Source: Fonsecaea monophora (taxonomy: Eukaryota; Ascomycota; Eurotiomycetes; Chaetothyriales; Herpotrichiellaceae). Taken from it: a stretch of DNA of 64,000 nucleotides. The DNA lies in contig NW_019174057.1 in the NCBI RefSeq assembly GCF_001642475.1, positions 1 through 64,000 of the forward strand, given 5' to 3'. The position numbers were made by a program, and so were the translations under genes. Below the pieces are notes generated by a model that saw only the letters and a program-made list of their open reading frames with translations, was not told where the DNA came from and made no database searches. Shown here one piece after another: positions 32,855-44,165 of the stretch (position 1 is its first letter; every line of letters starts with the position of its first letter).

Positions 32855-34380
32855 ATGGAACCACCTCCCTCGCGAGTCCCAAGACGATGGACACCAGAGG
32901 AAGATGCGGTCCTGCGGACAGAGGCGACCTACCAATGTAAGTTGGGACATTCGCATCTGATTGGCCACGAGACTCTGAAGGCTGATAGAAGACCAGTAAT
33001 CGCTGCTGGCTCAGTTAGAGATTGGAACAGAATTGCAACCAAACTTCCAGGTCGAATGAACAAGGACTGCCGCAAGAGATGGAGCAAGATATCGGAGAAT
33101 GTGAGGAAGGGTAACTGGTGTGTATCGCAAGATTCGACGCCAGCTCCCGTACTATACTAACACTGTCGTTTAGGGCGGCAGCTGAAGATGCGAAACTCAG
33201 AGACGCTGTTGCCGCAATCGGAACAAGGTTCGCAAAACTCGATGTCCACCCACAAATCTCTCTCCGCTAAAAGGTGTCGACAGATGGACTCAAGTCGCAG
33301 AAATGGTTGGTACTCGACATGCCGATCGTAGGTCACCTTCCATCTTTAAAAGTCGACTCGAATGTTGAAACACGAACATTGACAACTAAAACCTCACAGA
33401 ATGTGCCAAGCGCTGGACCCAATGCCTTGATCCCTCTATCGACCACAGTGACTGGAGAGAAGAGGAAGATAATAGGCTGCTAGCAGAGGTCGCTGCTTCT
33501 GGTCGAGACTGGAGGAAGATTGCAGAGTTGTTCCCTGGCCGTACCAAGTTGGCACTCAAGAATCGGTGTGACCAAGACTGCCCTTCAATTGGCTCTTCAC
33601 TTGTGCTTGCGACTAATTCGCTTCTGCAGGTACACGGCTCTCAGACGAAAGCAGCACTCTCAACAGATAGCAAGCAATAGCCAGAGCCCTCAGCCGCACC
33701 CAAGTTTTTCCACCCAGGTTCATCGATCAGGGAGAGACGAATTGATGCAACTATCGGACGAGCTTCCCTCGAGTGAGGAGGAGATCTGTTCTTCGATGGG
33801 ATCGACGAGGCCGCCATCACGTTCCTCGAACCACAGCAAGAAATCTCAAAGCCAGGCTGACAATTTCAATATGGCCATGGATCCATTGTCGGGGTTGACG
33901 ACTCCGGCTAGTCATACCGACTCAAGCGAGTTATTTCAGTATATGCCGCACACTCCCAATCAGAACTTCGGCTTTCAACATCGCCACAGCATCGACCATT
34001 CGCTCCTGGACTCAAGCAACTTTTCACCGTTGAATTTGTCGATGAGCGAGCCCATGTTGACACCTCGACCTGAATACATGCCAACGTCCATGCTTGATGC
34101 CACGTACCCGGTGCATGCTTCAAGTCTCCCAAATGAGTGGCTTTCCGGGGGCCAAGCTTCGAACCAACACATCCAAGGCTATCCATTCCCCGAATCTTTT
34201 GATATTTCGTCCATGAGTGGGGTCGATCGACATTATGTGCCTCAACAAACATCTTTGAGGAAGACCACCATTGTGCTCGAGGATATCGAGGAGACCACAT
34301 TGAGCAAGGTCATGAATATCCTTATCCAAGATAAAGCAAAAGTGAGGATGGAGACAACGCACTCGGACCGATCTTCATAA
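32855..34380 (+). CDS. Three-repeat MYB-like transcription factor
   Basis: Six exons (32855-32936, 32997-33117, 33174-33227, 33284-33327, 33400-33565, 33630-34380) give 405 residues. The N-terminal third contains MYB/SANT repeats: RRWTPEEDAVL...DWNRIATKLPGR...CRKRW; then GNWAAAEDAKL...WTQVAEMVGTR...CAKRW; then SDWREEEDNRL...DWRKIAELFPGRTKLALKNR. Tryptophan spacing is good in each, with some replacements. The C-terminal two thirds are Ser/Pro/Gln-rich and probably disordered, as in activators. Acceptors were chosen to keep the repeat pattern, and exon 2 has more than one possible acceptor. A nuclear DNA-binding role is likely; targets are unknown. It lies beyond the gene-poor gap, so cluster membership is doubtful. 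Confidence 0.8.
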
Positions 34381-36553
34381 CGTAGGTAAAGAGGACCCGT
34401 GGTGTGACGAGGGTTCATTGTAACATGATCAAGTTGCTTCAAGCCCAGTTTTGGGTGAAATCAAGTTGAGCGTCGGCGTTTGGGAGCATGGCGGATTGCG
34501 AAATGGCAGTCGGATATAAATGCATCCCTGGGTTCTTGGTGGATTGAACCTCGGACTGACGGTCACCAAGACCGTATCGGATTTCTGGGGAGTCGCAAGA
34601 CATGCAGCTTGCTAGTCAACATGGCAATCCAATGATCTGCCGTGATACCAGTATATTGATGCTGTGACACTTCTGACTAAGGTCAAACAAGGACGTGGTG
34701 ATCCCGATAAAGGTCTCAATAGGTTTGCTCCAGAGCAACCCGTGTGTCACAGAACAACGGAATAGGTGGCTAGTTGTTTTCATAACTGACCATGGATTTG
34801 CTGGCAATGGTCCGAAACCCGGTTTCCAGACAGACTTGTACTTCAGTTGCATTGAGTGGAAGCAGTGGAAGTTTTGTCCTAGTCCACAGGGGTCAATTCG
34901 ACTCGCTGTTGAAGGCACACACAAGTTGACGGTGATCGCAGCATGTCGGCCAGGACATTCGGACAGGGAGCGCAAGAAGCCAATCTGAGTCTGTTTTGGG
35001 TCTGTTCCCGCGGAAGGTCGATAGATACCAATGGGCGGAATCCGACAGGCGGCACTTGTCCAGAGTCCGCTATTATGAAGGAAGGCATATTCTTCTTCTT
35101 TCGTTAATCTCCAAGCGAGGCAAAAAGGAGGCCTGAGCACTCCTTGTCGAAGATGAGCTCCTTTCCTGTCAGTTGAATGTTGAGCTTGTCTGCGCTGTAG
35201 ACCTCATCGCAGCGAGGCTCCACTCCACAAAACAAAGGGCGTCTCAGAATTTACATCTCCACTTTCGCGAGATGGTGGCAGTACAGATGACGAAATCGGA
35301 CAGAATGTACTCGGTAGTTACTCATTGACCATACAGGACTTTTTTTGTGAGTCTTGTCGCATCGCATCGACCAGTTTTCGAGCAGTGTTTTATCGATGTG
35401 AGCGGCGCTTGCTCGAGTCAAGATTCAACTGTGTTCAAGGACGATGGTCAAGTGCAAGTCTCCAAGGAAAGCGACACTGGGTTTCCTCCGCAGGTGTTCG
35501 AGGACCGTTTCTGGTAGATAATCCGGATCTGATGAGAGGCTTGACATGGGTTTGTGGGGAAGACGCCAGTCAGCTATTGACTAGCTACATCCATACATGT
35601 GGCTGCGCATCAACTGCTGGAGGACGCGATCACGTGCGGACCTCAACCCGTCGACCCCCTCCGTCCACCAGCCTCGCTCTGTAGATGCTTACAAAAACGA
35701 CCTTGAAAAACAAAGACAATGTCACACAGGATAGAGACACTAGTCAAGGGAGGATTGTATGCAATATATAATTACAGATTGTGGCCGATTTGGGTTTACG
35801 CCAGTCCAAGGCGCCCAGGACTCTACTTGCGTGGAAAGAGGGGGACACAGAAGAACAATATGTGGGAAATATGTGATTGATAGGGAGAAGTCAGATACCC
35901 TTGCCGGTCTAGCTTAGCTACAGGACAATCGCTCTGAGAAGCAACGCAGTGGCTGGACACCGCAGCCAGGTCATTTTGCCGACCAGCCATTGACCACCAC
36001 ACCTAGTGCCGAGAGCTCCATGGCTGCTGATCATGTTTGTCACCATCTGCTCGTCGGTGGGATACATATTCGACCTCGCAGTCCCACTTTCTTCCTCATG
36101 GATCCAGCTCCCATGCTGCGCAGCAGTTCAGGCTCCAGAACACTGACGAGGCAAATCTCAACCTCGATTACGACGACATATAGAGCAAGTATTGTGGCGC
36201 TGAAAGTGATCGACTCGGGGCTGTGCAATTCCAAAGCAGGGGGAATGGGGTGCTTTGTACCAACAGACGCCTTGTCCAAGGGTTCAGCATCTTGCTGGTC
36301 GAGAACCACAACCTGCTGGGTCAGATGATGGGAAAGAATCCAGACTCCGGTTGTCTGCAGGGCTCGCCGATCTCTGGTCCGTGATATGTCTCTGACTGGA
36401 GAGCCTGCATTTTGTGCCGCCTCTGCTAGGATGGTGGCCAGTCTACGCATAGGTTGGACGCGCTGAGAAATCCCAATCGGCACCACAAACTTCAGATCTC
36501 ACTCAGGCCGAGAGTCGGGCCTCCGCAACTTCCGCGACCCCCTTTCGTTCCCG
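34381..36553. other. Intergenic region, no supported gene
   Basis: A 2.2-kb gap between the MYB gene and the SDR on the opposite strand. Two minus-strand frames (34616-35140, 174 codons; 36040-36486, 148 codons) are the longest; neither shows a motif I recognise, and codon content looks random. Confidence 0.35.
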
Positions 36554-37345
36554 TCAATTGAAAATCATGCCTCCACTGACGTGGAAGAGCTGGCCCGTGA
36601 CGAATTCGGCCTCTGGGCTCGCGATGAAGCTGATCATGTGGGCGACATCTTTCGGCTGACCGTACCGCTTCACGCACTGCTTTTCCATGGCCTTGTCAAA
36701 TATGGGTTTCGCGTGAGGAGAGCTCCAGGTTGTCTCTGTCATGACGAGGCCTGGAGACACGACATTGGCCGTCACCCCCGGACCGGCCTCGGCAGCGGTA
36801 GCCCGTGTAAAAGCAACAAGAGCACTCTTAGATGCCGCGTAGGCCGCCAGGCCAGGTTCCGGGTGTGAAACGGTACCAGAGGCTATGTTGACGATCCGCC
36901 CGTAGCCTGCTTTCTGCATGTGTGGAAGCACCGCGCGTGTCAAATAGAAGCAGCTGTCCATGTTGACCATCATGACCTTTTTGTACTCTTGAGTTGATTG
37001 CTCCAGGAGGGGGCAAAACGGGTAGATGCCAGCAATGTGCACGAGGACATCGATTCCGCCCAGTGAGGAGACCACTTCGCTGATCATGGAGCTGACTTGT
37101 TCTTCCGACGCCAGATTGGCGACCCGATAGGTCACATTCTTGCCTTCAGAGATGAAGCTTGTCTCGACCTTTTTGAGCTGTTGCTCATCCAAGTCTACAA
37201 GAACCACATTCGCTCCCTGGTTGGCAAAGAGGGCTGCAGTAGCGTGTCCTATCCCATGCGCTGACCCGGTCACAAGCACCACTTGGTCGGTGTATTTGTC
37301 GCCGTAAGTTTTAGATGGTGGTATATTAGCTCCCTGTTGTTCCAT
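36554..37345 (-). CDS. Short-chain dehydrogenase/reductase (SDR)
   Basis: A single exon of 263 residues starting at the ATG at 37345; the frame extends four codons further only through a GTG. Classical SDR motifs are present: TGSAHGIG cofactor loop, a degenerate HIAG in place of NAG, catalytic YAASK, PGLVMTET, and the C-terminal GQLFHVSGGM. It should be an NAD(P)-dependent oxidoreductase of the 3-oxoacyl-ACP-reductase-like group. Neighbours do not reveal its substrate: it stands alone between gene-poor DNA and the thiolase gene. Confidence 0.85.
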   Translation of the reverse strand: MEQQGANIPPSKTYGDKYTDQVVLVTGSAHGIGHATAALFANQGANVVLVDLDEQQLKKVETSFISEGKNVTYRVANLASEEQVSSMISEVVSSLGGIDVLVHIAGIYPFCPLLEQSTQEYKKVMMVNMDSCFYLTRAVLPHMQKAGYGRIVNIASGTVSHPEPGLAAYAASKSALVAFTRATAAEAGPGVTANVVSPGLVMTETTWSSPHAKPIFDKAMEKQCVKRYGQPKDVAHMISFIASPEAEFVTGQLFHVSGGMIFN

Positions 37346-38111
37346 GTTGGCTACCACTTCTTCAGGTTTTGAAGGTCAAGTTCCAGCTCGTACTGGGTGA
37401 TTCGAGAGATTTGCGAGTTCTATTGTGCCACACGTCCTTCTGCAGCGACCTCATATTGCAAAAGTATGCCGCCGTCGGTGACCGAGGACGGAGGATCGTG
37501 CTGCTCGTTTGGGTCATCGCCACCTCTTTCGTCATCTCCTGGACATGCATCTGGACCGACAAGTCCCTGTTGCCGTTTATGAAGGCCGCTGAGTCTGGGA
37601 TTTGTGGATCAAAGGTAGGTACGCGGTACAGAGACACTTTTGGCGGTTAGTCGGCGAAGTGATCTGAGAGGGAGTGTTTGCTTGGCGCAGGATTGTTCGT
37701 TATAGCCATGAGTCTTGAGAGAGTCCAGACCCATTCGGGGCTTTTTGTTATTAAGCCATCGACCTCCGGAGGGCTACCTTGGGTGCTTCTAGCAGGGCAA
37801 TGGCCGCTACTCCAGGTGGAGGAAGCATTGCCGAGCCTCTTCCTCAAATGTTATGTGCTGTTTACTCGGTACTCCCCTGCCGTAGGTCGGGCAGATTCAG
37901 CCTCGTCCTCTCAGAGGCCGACCGGACTGATATCCATTTGTACAGATGCATCCTATACATTCTCTTAATAATGGATACAGGAAGCTCCTAAAAGGGCCTT
38001 GACATATGCAGCCAAATTGGTTTGATCACCTCGCAGTCATTCATTTCATGCATTTTTACGGCTTACAAAACCTTCAACAAGCCCGAAACTACCGAGTACA
38101 TTGCCCGCCCC
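37346..38111. other. Intergenic region upstream of SDR
   Basis: A 766-bp region holding the SDR promoter and the 3' flank of the thiolase gene. A 91-codon minus-strand frame (37362-37637) ends just before the SDR start; it has no recognised motif and may be chance or part of a leader. Confidence 0.35.
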
Positions 38112-39643
38112 CTACAACTGCTCATTCACAAACAGACCTGCCATGCCCTGCCCCGTGCCGATACACATGCTGGTGACGAGGATCTTCTTCTTGGTCCGTC
38201 TGGCCTCGCTCAATATCGTGCAGATCTGTCGTGCTCCCGTGGCGCCCAAGGGGTGACCCAGGGCAATGGCGCCACCGCGGGGATTCATCTTCTCGTGCTC
38301 GAGGCCGAGTGTGTTGAGACAGTAGACGGCCATCGAGGCAAATGCCTCGTTGATCTCGAAGATGTCAATGTCGTCCTTTGTCAGGTGGAATTTGTTGAGC
38401 AGTTTGGGGATGGCGGCCGTGGGTCCGATACCCATAATCCGTGGGGGAACGCCAGCGACGGTGGCGCCGCAGAATTTGGCCATGATGGGTTGACCGAGTT
38501 CGAGAGCTTTGGAGCGTTTCATGAGCAGGATCGCAGCAGCTATTTTTGGTTCCAGATCACGTCAGTCTCTAATTCATTCTCCCATCCTATCGTAGGGATA
38601 TAAAACGTGGGAAGTGCTTACCTCCATCGGTGACCTGACTGGCATTTCCACCGGAGGTCTTGTCGCCGAATTGCGGCATGGCGGGACGAATCTTCAACAG
38701 ACTGTCGAGCGTGGTGCCGTATCTAGGACCCTCGTCCTTGGTCAGGGTGATCTCACGGATTTCTCCCGTCTTGGGGTCCTTGACCTTTGTGGTGATGGGC
38801 ACGATCTCATCCTCGAACCAGCCGGCCTTCTGGGCGACCTCAGCCCTCCGGAAACTCTCGCAGGCGTACTCGTCCTGCATTCTGCGCGAGATGTTGAAGT
38901 CATTGCCGACGTTTTCCGACGTCTGGATCATAGGCTGTGTGCAGTCGGCAGCTTCCTGGTTCGCCATGATCTCCGGGGAGAAGGGAGTGTCCTTGCCGGC
39001 GGCGTTGCTCATGGACTCACCGCCCATGGCAATGCCGATGTCGATCGACCCATTGGAGATCTGGTTGGCGATGTCCTGCACGGCCTTGAGACCCGAGGAG
39101 CAGAACCGGTTGACGCTCGAGGCGGCGGCGGTATGGGGGAATCCTGCGGCCAACATGGCAGCACGGACCTTGTATGCAGCGCGCGGGTCGCCGACCTGTG
39201 CATCACCAAGACGGTGTCAGCTTTCTACTCTTCTTCTGTTCGCCCATTTCCCAGATTTCTCCTGGGTTGTCATATCTTACATTTCCCAAGCAGATATCCT
39301 CGACAATGGCAGGGTCGATTTTGCTCTTCGCGACGACTTCCTTCAGCAGCGCCCAGACAATATAGTCGAGGTCGGTGTCCTTGAAGCCGCCCTTCTTGCC
39401 CTTTGCGAGGGGTGTCCGGATGGCGAGGGTGATGACAATGTCATCGGGGTTCTTCTGGGTGCTGCATGTTGACAAAAGCGCCACTGTCAGCGACTGCACA
39501 ATCAGAGAAGCTACACAGGTAGCTCCGGAGCTGAGTTGGGTTGGACTGGACTGGACTGGACTGGACTGGACTTACATAGCAGCCACACCGGTCTTTGAGG
39601 AGGAGAGGTGCGAGAAGATGGAACCGAGTCTCTGTGTCGCCAT
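38112..39643 (-). CDS. POT1: Peroxisomal 3-ketoacyl-CoA thiolase
   Basis: Four exons on the minus strand (39643-39576, 39461-39281, 39195-38622, 38539-38112) give 416 residues. The enzyme cleaves 3-ketoacyl-CoA with CoA in the last step of beta-oxidation. The N-terminus carries a perfect peroxisomal PTS2 nonapeptide, RLGSIFSHL (R-L-x5-H-L), split from the core by intron 1. Thiolase signatures are present: nucleophile Cys in NRFCSSGL, NEAFA, and GGAIALGHPLGATGAR near the end; the acid/base Cys is in SMCIGTGQGMAG. Length and motifs match the family closely. Intron 1 contains a GGACT tandem repeat abutting the 5' splice site. Confidence 0.95.
39543..39572 (+). repeat. GGACT pentanucleotide repeat, 6 copies
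   Basis: Six perfect copies of GGACT at the 5' end of intron 1 of the thiolase gene; on the gene strand the repeat begins inside the GTAAGT donor. Confidence 0.9.
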
Positions 39644-40384
39644 TGTGATTTTCTTGCTCTGTATATACAGCTACAGGAGCAGTTTTCAGTTATGGAAGAG
39701 CAAGTAAGGAAGAATATGGGGAGGAGGAAGAAGAAAAGGGAAAGAAGATGACAAAAAAAGGTGACTTGACTGATTTGATGATTATGATCCCCAACTTTCA
39801 ACTTGTCCTCCTTGCTACTCTTGACATTTATCGCCGGTGGACGATGTTTGCCCCAGATTATCGCCGCCACTTGACAACTTGAACCTCGGCATCTTGCTTC
39901 GATTATTTACTACTTGGGCCCTCCTAGACTCTTTGTCTGTTGTTAGCCCCGGGGGTGTCGGGAAGGCGTAGTGGGCATTATACATGCCTAACATCGCCTA
40001 GGGGCTGTTTGTCCTGTATCTACGAGTACGAGGACCTTACCAGTCACCTCGTATCCCGTAGGTACCTGCCGAGTACTTGTAGTTGCTCGTACTGGTAACC
40101 CATCGTTGCCTGCCGCTTTATCCACACCACTCCGACCTCTCAAGATCCGGTGGAATCGGGACTCCGGTCTGATCACAAATCTCAAACACCTACCACCACA
40201 GCACCACCACCACTCACAAAGCGTACTGTCAAGACGTTTGTACTGCAGACCTTCGTGCGTAAGAAGCGTAAGAAGCCGGGACAAGGGCGGCCACCGGTGC
40301 TGCCGAAGTCAACCCCTCCGTAGATACCATGTGTACCTTGGTTAATTACTTCCTTTACTCTTCTCTGGCTACTGCTCGGCAATA

Positions 40385-40427
<43 letters not shown>

Positions 40428-40818
40428 AGAAACTTCCATTTCATGTCTTCGGTATGGTTTCTCATTGGTCAATCTATCGTTTCCTATTTCATTCTAGTTT
40501 TGCAGATGTTCTTCATGGGAAAGAAAAAGAGGACAACCTCTGGCAAAACGAGACACATCCCCAGTTGATCACGCTGTCTAGTATTGGTATTGACTCGCCC
40601 TGAGGCTTTCTTGCTTCCCCAACGCCTGAAAAGAAGATCGTTTTCCCATTCGCTATGCATGACACGTTCCACGTACGTCCGTCCATCCCTCATAAAAGCC
40701 GGTGGTCCAGGGTCCATTGCCCGTAGACGTGGATGGGCTACCCCATCTATGATTAACCCGCGTCCAAGTCGCGTGGGAAGACAAGATGCTGTATTCCGCC
40801 CAGAATCGGTCCGACATT
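39644..40818. other. Intergenic region with CT microsatellite
   Basis: A 1.2-kb region containing the thiolase promoter and the 3' flank of the Hsp110 gene. It includes a 17-copy CT repeat and a cluster of GTACC-type short palindromes near 40020-40080. No gene is supported. Confidence 0.4.
40390..40423 (+). repeat. CT dinucleotide microsatellite
   Basis: About 17 uninterrupted CT units. Confidence 0.9.
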
Positions 40819-43195
40819 CTATTTCTCCTCGACGCTGTCGGGCTTGATGGCCTCGCCGTCTGCATCCTTCATCTCGGTATCTTTGGGCTCGTCCGGTGGT
40901 GCATCCGCCCCTTTCTTGGCCTCCTCTTCCGCCTTCTTCTTGGCTTCAGCCTCTGCTCTCTTTTTAGCCGCCTCCTCCTCTTGCGCTTTGAGAATTGCTT
41001 GTCGCTCCTCTTCGACCTTGTCTTGGTAGCGTTGGATCACGGGACCTGCAACGAATCGGATCTCGTCCATCTTGGCCACATACTGTGCCTTGGTGGCATC
41101 ATCACCTTCATCATACAACCAATCCTAGCAGAAGTTAGCCACAAGTTTCGGCTTCACAACGAAGCGCACCGGGGGAAATGCTTACCTCTGTCTGCTCCAG
41201 CTTCTCTCGGATCTTGTCCTTCTCTTCCTGGCTGGCAAAGTCGGCGTATTGTTCTTCGATCTTGCCCCGGAGCTCATAGATGAATGCCTCCAGCTCGTTC
41301 TTCTTGTCTTCAGTATCTGTCACGAGCTTGTCTTCCATGTACATGGCATTTTCTAATTCACCAAGTTGAGTCTTGGCTGCCTCATCCAGTGACGCAGTTC
41401 CTGCGACCAGCTGCAGCTCGCCTTTGCGCACTTGCTTCTTGACCTTACGCATCTTAGGCTTGGCCTGTTCGGCAGAGCCGTTGGGTTGATCGGTCTCCAT
41501 GGCGTCGCCGTCTTTCTTTGCTTCCGGCTCAGGTTCCTCCACTTCGACATCCTCCACGTAGTAACCGCTTTCGAGGTTGAGGATGCCGTGCAGGTTCAGC
41601 CGCGCCTTGAGTTTGCATACCATGAAATCGTCCTTTTCGTCAGCCTTGACTCCTTTGACGGAGAAGCGCCCGATCCAGGGGTTGATCTTTCCGGGAAGCA
41701 ATTCCGGCTTGGCGTACCGAGCTTCCAGATCGAAGGGCTGTTTGCGGTAGAAGGTTAGGATCTTGGTAGAGGGCATGACATTGCCCTTGTTAAAGACGGT
41801 CAAGCTCGTATCTTCATCCGGAATATCCGGTGATTGCTCCCAGGTGAACTCGATGGGGTAGGTGACGATGTCGTGGACCGAGAAGTCTCGGACACGGAAG
41901 ACAGGTGAGAGGATGGCGCAACTGAATGCGCAGCCCCGAGCGATAGCTTCGTCCTGATTGAGAGTGAAGGAGAGAGGCTTGCCAAAGAATTTGCTGATTC
42001 GGTCCTTGATGGACGGAACGCGAGTGCACCCACCCACCATCTCAATGGCATCGATATCTTCAACCTTTACCTTGGCTTCGGCCAGGGCCTGTTCAAGCGG
42101 GGCAGTAACTCGATCGAGAAGTGGCTTAATCAATTCCTCCAGTTCGTCACGCTTCAACATGGCTCGGACATCCTTGTCATCCATCAGAGACTCGATACTG
42201 AGAGGGGCCTGGGCATTGGCGGAAAGGATCTTCTTCAGCTTCTCGGCAGCCGCGGCGACACGGGTGATGGCCTTTGGATTGCTGGTGATGTCGAGCTTGA
42301 ACTTCTCTTTGAATTCCGCCGCAAAATGGTCTACGAGGGCTTTGTCGATGTTGCGTCCACCGAAATGCCGGTCAAAGGTGGTGGCCTTGACAGCCAGCTC
42401 ACCCTTGCGGAATTCGACAATGGAGCAGGTGTAGTCGCTGTAGCCAATGTCCACAAAGCACACTCGACGTGGCTTAGCCTCACCGTCGGGAAGGTCGGAT
42501 TTGGTGATACCGTAACCCAGGGCGATGGCCGTATTGTCGTTGATGAGGCGGAGGAGTTTGAGGTTGGCAATCTCGGCGGCATCGAGCATGGCTCTTCGCT
42601 GGGTATCGGTGAACCATGGCGGGCAGCTGATGACCACGTCCGAGACGGGAAGTTTTAGTTCCTTGCTGGCCGTGTCTCTGATCTTCCCCAAATACATGGC
42701 AATCAATTGGACGGCCGTGAATTTTTGCTTCTCCCCGCGGTATGTGACTTCGGCTCCCACCTGGCCATTGACGTCCACCAAAGGTGCAGTAATGTACTGC
42801 TGCTCGATGGCGATCTCAGGGTCATTTATGGTTCGGCCGGCGAGGCGTTTCAGCGACGAGATGGTGTTTTTGAGATTCGAGATTTCCTGGGTCTTTGCGG
42901 CTTCACCCAGGTATCGACTCTTCGGACCAAAGCCAACCAAGGATCTAAAAGGGCGGACGTCAGTTCCAGCAGTCACCTTCACGGTAAGGCTAGATCAAGG
43001 TTACTTACGGTGTAGATCGGTTCGACGTCTCATTTGTGATCTGGTGAGCAGGCGAGTTAGCTATTTGTGTTTACAATTTGAGACTGGTCTTCTCTTGAAC
43101 AGGGAAAAGGACAAGAACTTACAATGTCGATACCTTTGTTGCGCGCGACACCAATCTTGGTGCTCTGGGCTCCAAAGTCAACGCCGACGACGCTC
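40819..43195 (-). CDS. SSE1: Hsp110/Sse1-type chaperone, apparent exon-1 frameshift
   Basis: Minus strand: exons 43195-43123, 43040-43009, 42944-41186 and 41124-40819. Hsp110 proteins are nucleotide-exchange factors for cytosolic Hsp70. The N-terminal ATPase domain (GVDFGAQSTKIGVA, SLVGFGPKSRYLGE, VISCPPWFTDTQRRAML, GGCTRVP) and the long acidic/Lys-rich C-terminal part (KKRAEAEAKKKAEEEAKK, ending SVEEK) fit the family; length would be about 723 residues. Exons 2-4 are in one clean frame. In exon 1 the start frame gives the family N-terminus up to GVA, while the following RNKGIDI is encoded in another frame: the DNA reads GTCGCGCAAC where GTC-GCG-CGC-AAC is expected, two bases fewer. So the gene is broken here or the base calls are wrong. 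Confidence 0.88.
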
Positions 43196-44165
43196 ATTGT
43201 CAATGGCGCCTCAATTCAAAGTAGAAGGAGGGGAAAAAAGGTTTCTCGAGGTATTTGTGTTGGTTGCGGTGATGTGATGGGACAGATTTTGAGAAGAGGA
43301 AGTGAAATCGTGGGAGACGAAACAGGTGGTAGAATTAAGCAAAGAAGAGGGATGGTGATAAAGCCACTGTCTTCTTTCAACAGAAAGACGGCAACAGCAA
43401 TTGACTTGGAGGACAGATACAAATCAGACCAAAAATTTCACCCGCCCAAAGGGACCATTTTTCGCAAAGGGCCAAACAGCAGCCTGCCTTGTCCAGCCGC
43501 CAACCGCCTCCCGCCGTCCAGCCAACGACGAGCCAGTGAGCCAGGAGCACCAGTAGCTTCGCGCAGCTCGATGGTTGTCTTTTTCCCTTGCAGCCAAGCC
43601 CGCGGACGTCACTCTCCCACCCGCCCCTGGTGCCGCAGCCCACAACCACCGCATCTGGCAATCTGGCATCTGGCATCTGGCCCGCCATTTGCCATTTTGC
43701 ACACAAACTGCGCCCACCGCAGCCACCAGCAGCCTCTAGCAAACACGGTCCAGCAATCCTTGGCCGGGGCCTGGTGAGGCTGGCTCAACGGGCAACGCCT
43801 TGTCCATTGTCTCCCAACCCAACCCCGGCTTCCTTCAAATCACCCTCAGACACGACATCCGCTGGGCAGCAATTACGCTTTACCATGACTTCATCTCCGA
43901 GATAAACCCAACTCCCAGATCGATAAAATGAGGCGTCAGTCAGTCAGCGTATCCCCTCAATCCCGACACATGGTGGCGTGAGGTGGAAAACATCAAGGAT
44001 GCTTGTGGTAGTGTGTGGGGCGCATGAACAATAATACATTTGCTAATGTTTACCTACTTGTTATACATATACGGAGTACAAACGTCCTCCGTCCTGGATT
44101 AAGAGATAATGATGTGAAACATCTTGTCTTGTTTCCTCTCTCCATAAGGCCGCCATTGCCGTGGA
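43196..44165. other. Intergenic region, Hsp110 promoter
   Basis: A 970-bp region upstream of the Hsp110 start and downstream of the chitin-synthase-like stop. A 217-codon plus-strand frame (43124-43777) overlaps Hsp110 exon 1 antisense and has no recognisable motifs, so it is treated as chance. Confidence 0.4.

Noticed and set aside
36040..36486. 148-codon minus-strand frame downstream of the SDR
   Set aside because: No recognisable domain, and no transcription or start context that would support a gene.
43124..43777. 217-codon plus-strand frame overlapping the Hsp110 5' end
   Set aside because: It is antisense to conserved Hsp110 exon 1 and otherwise low-complexity Pro/Ser/Arg-rich sequence.
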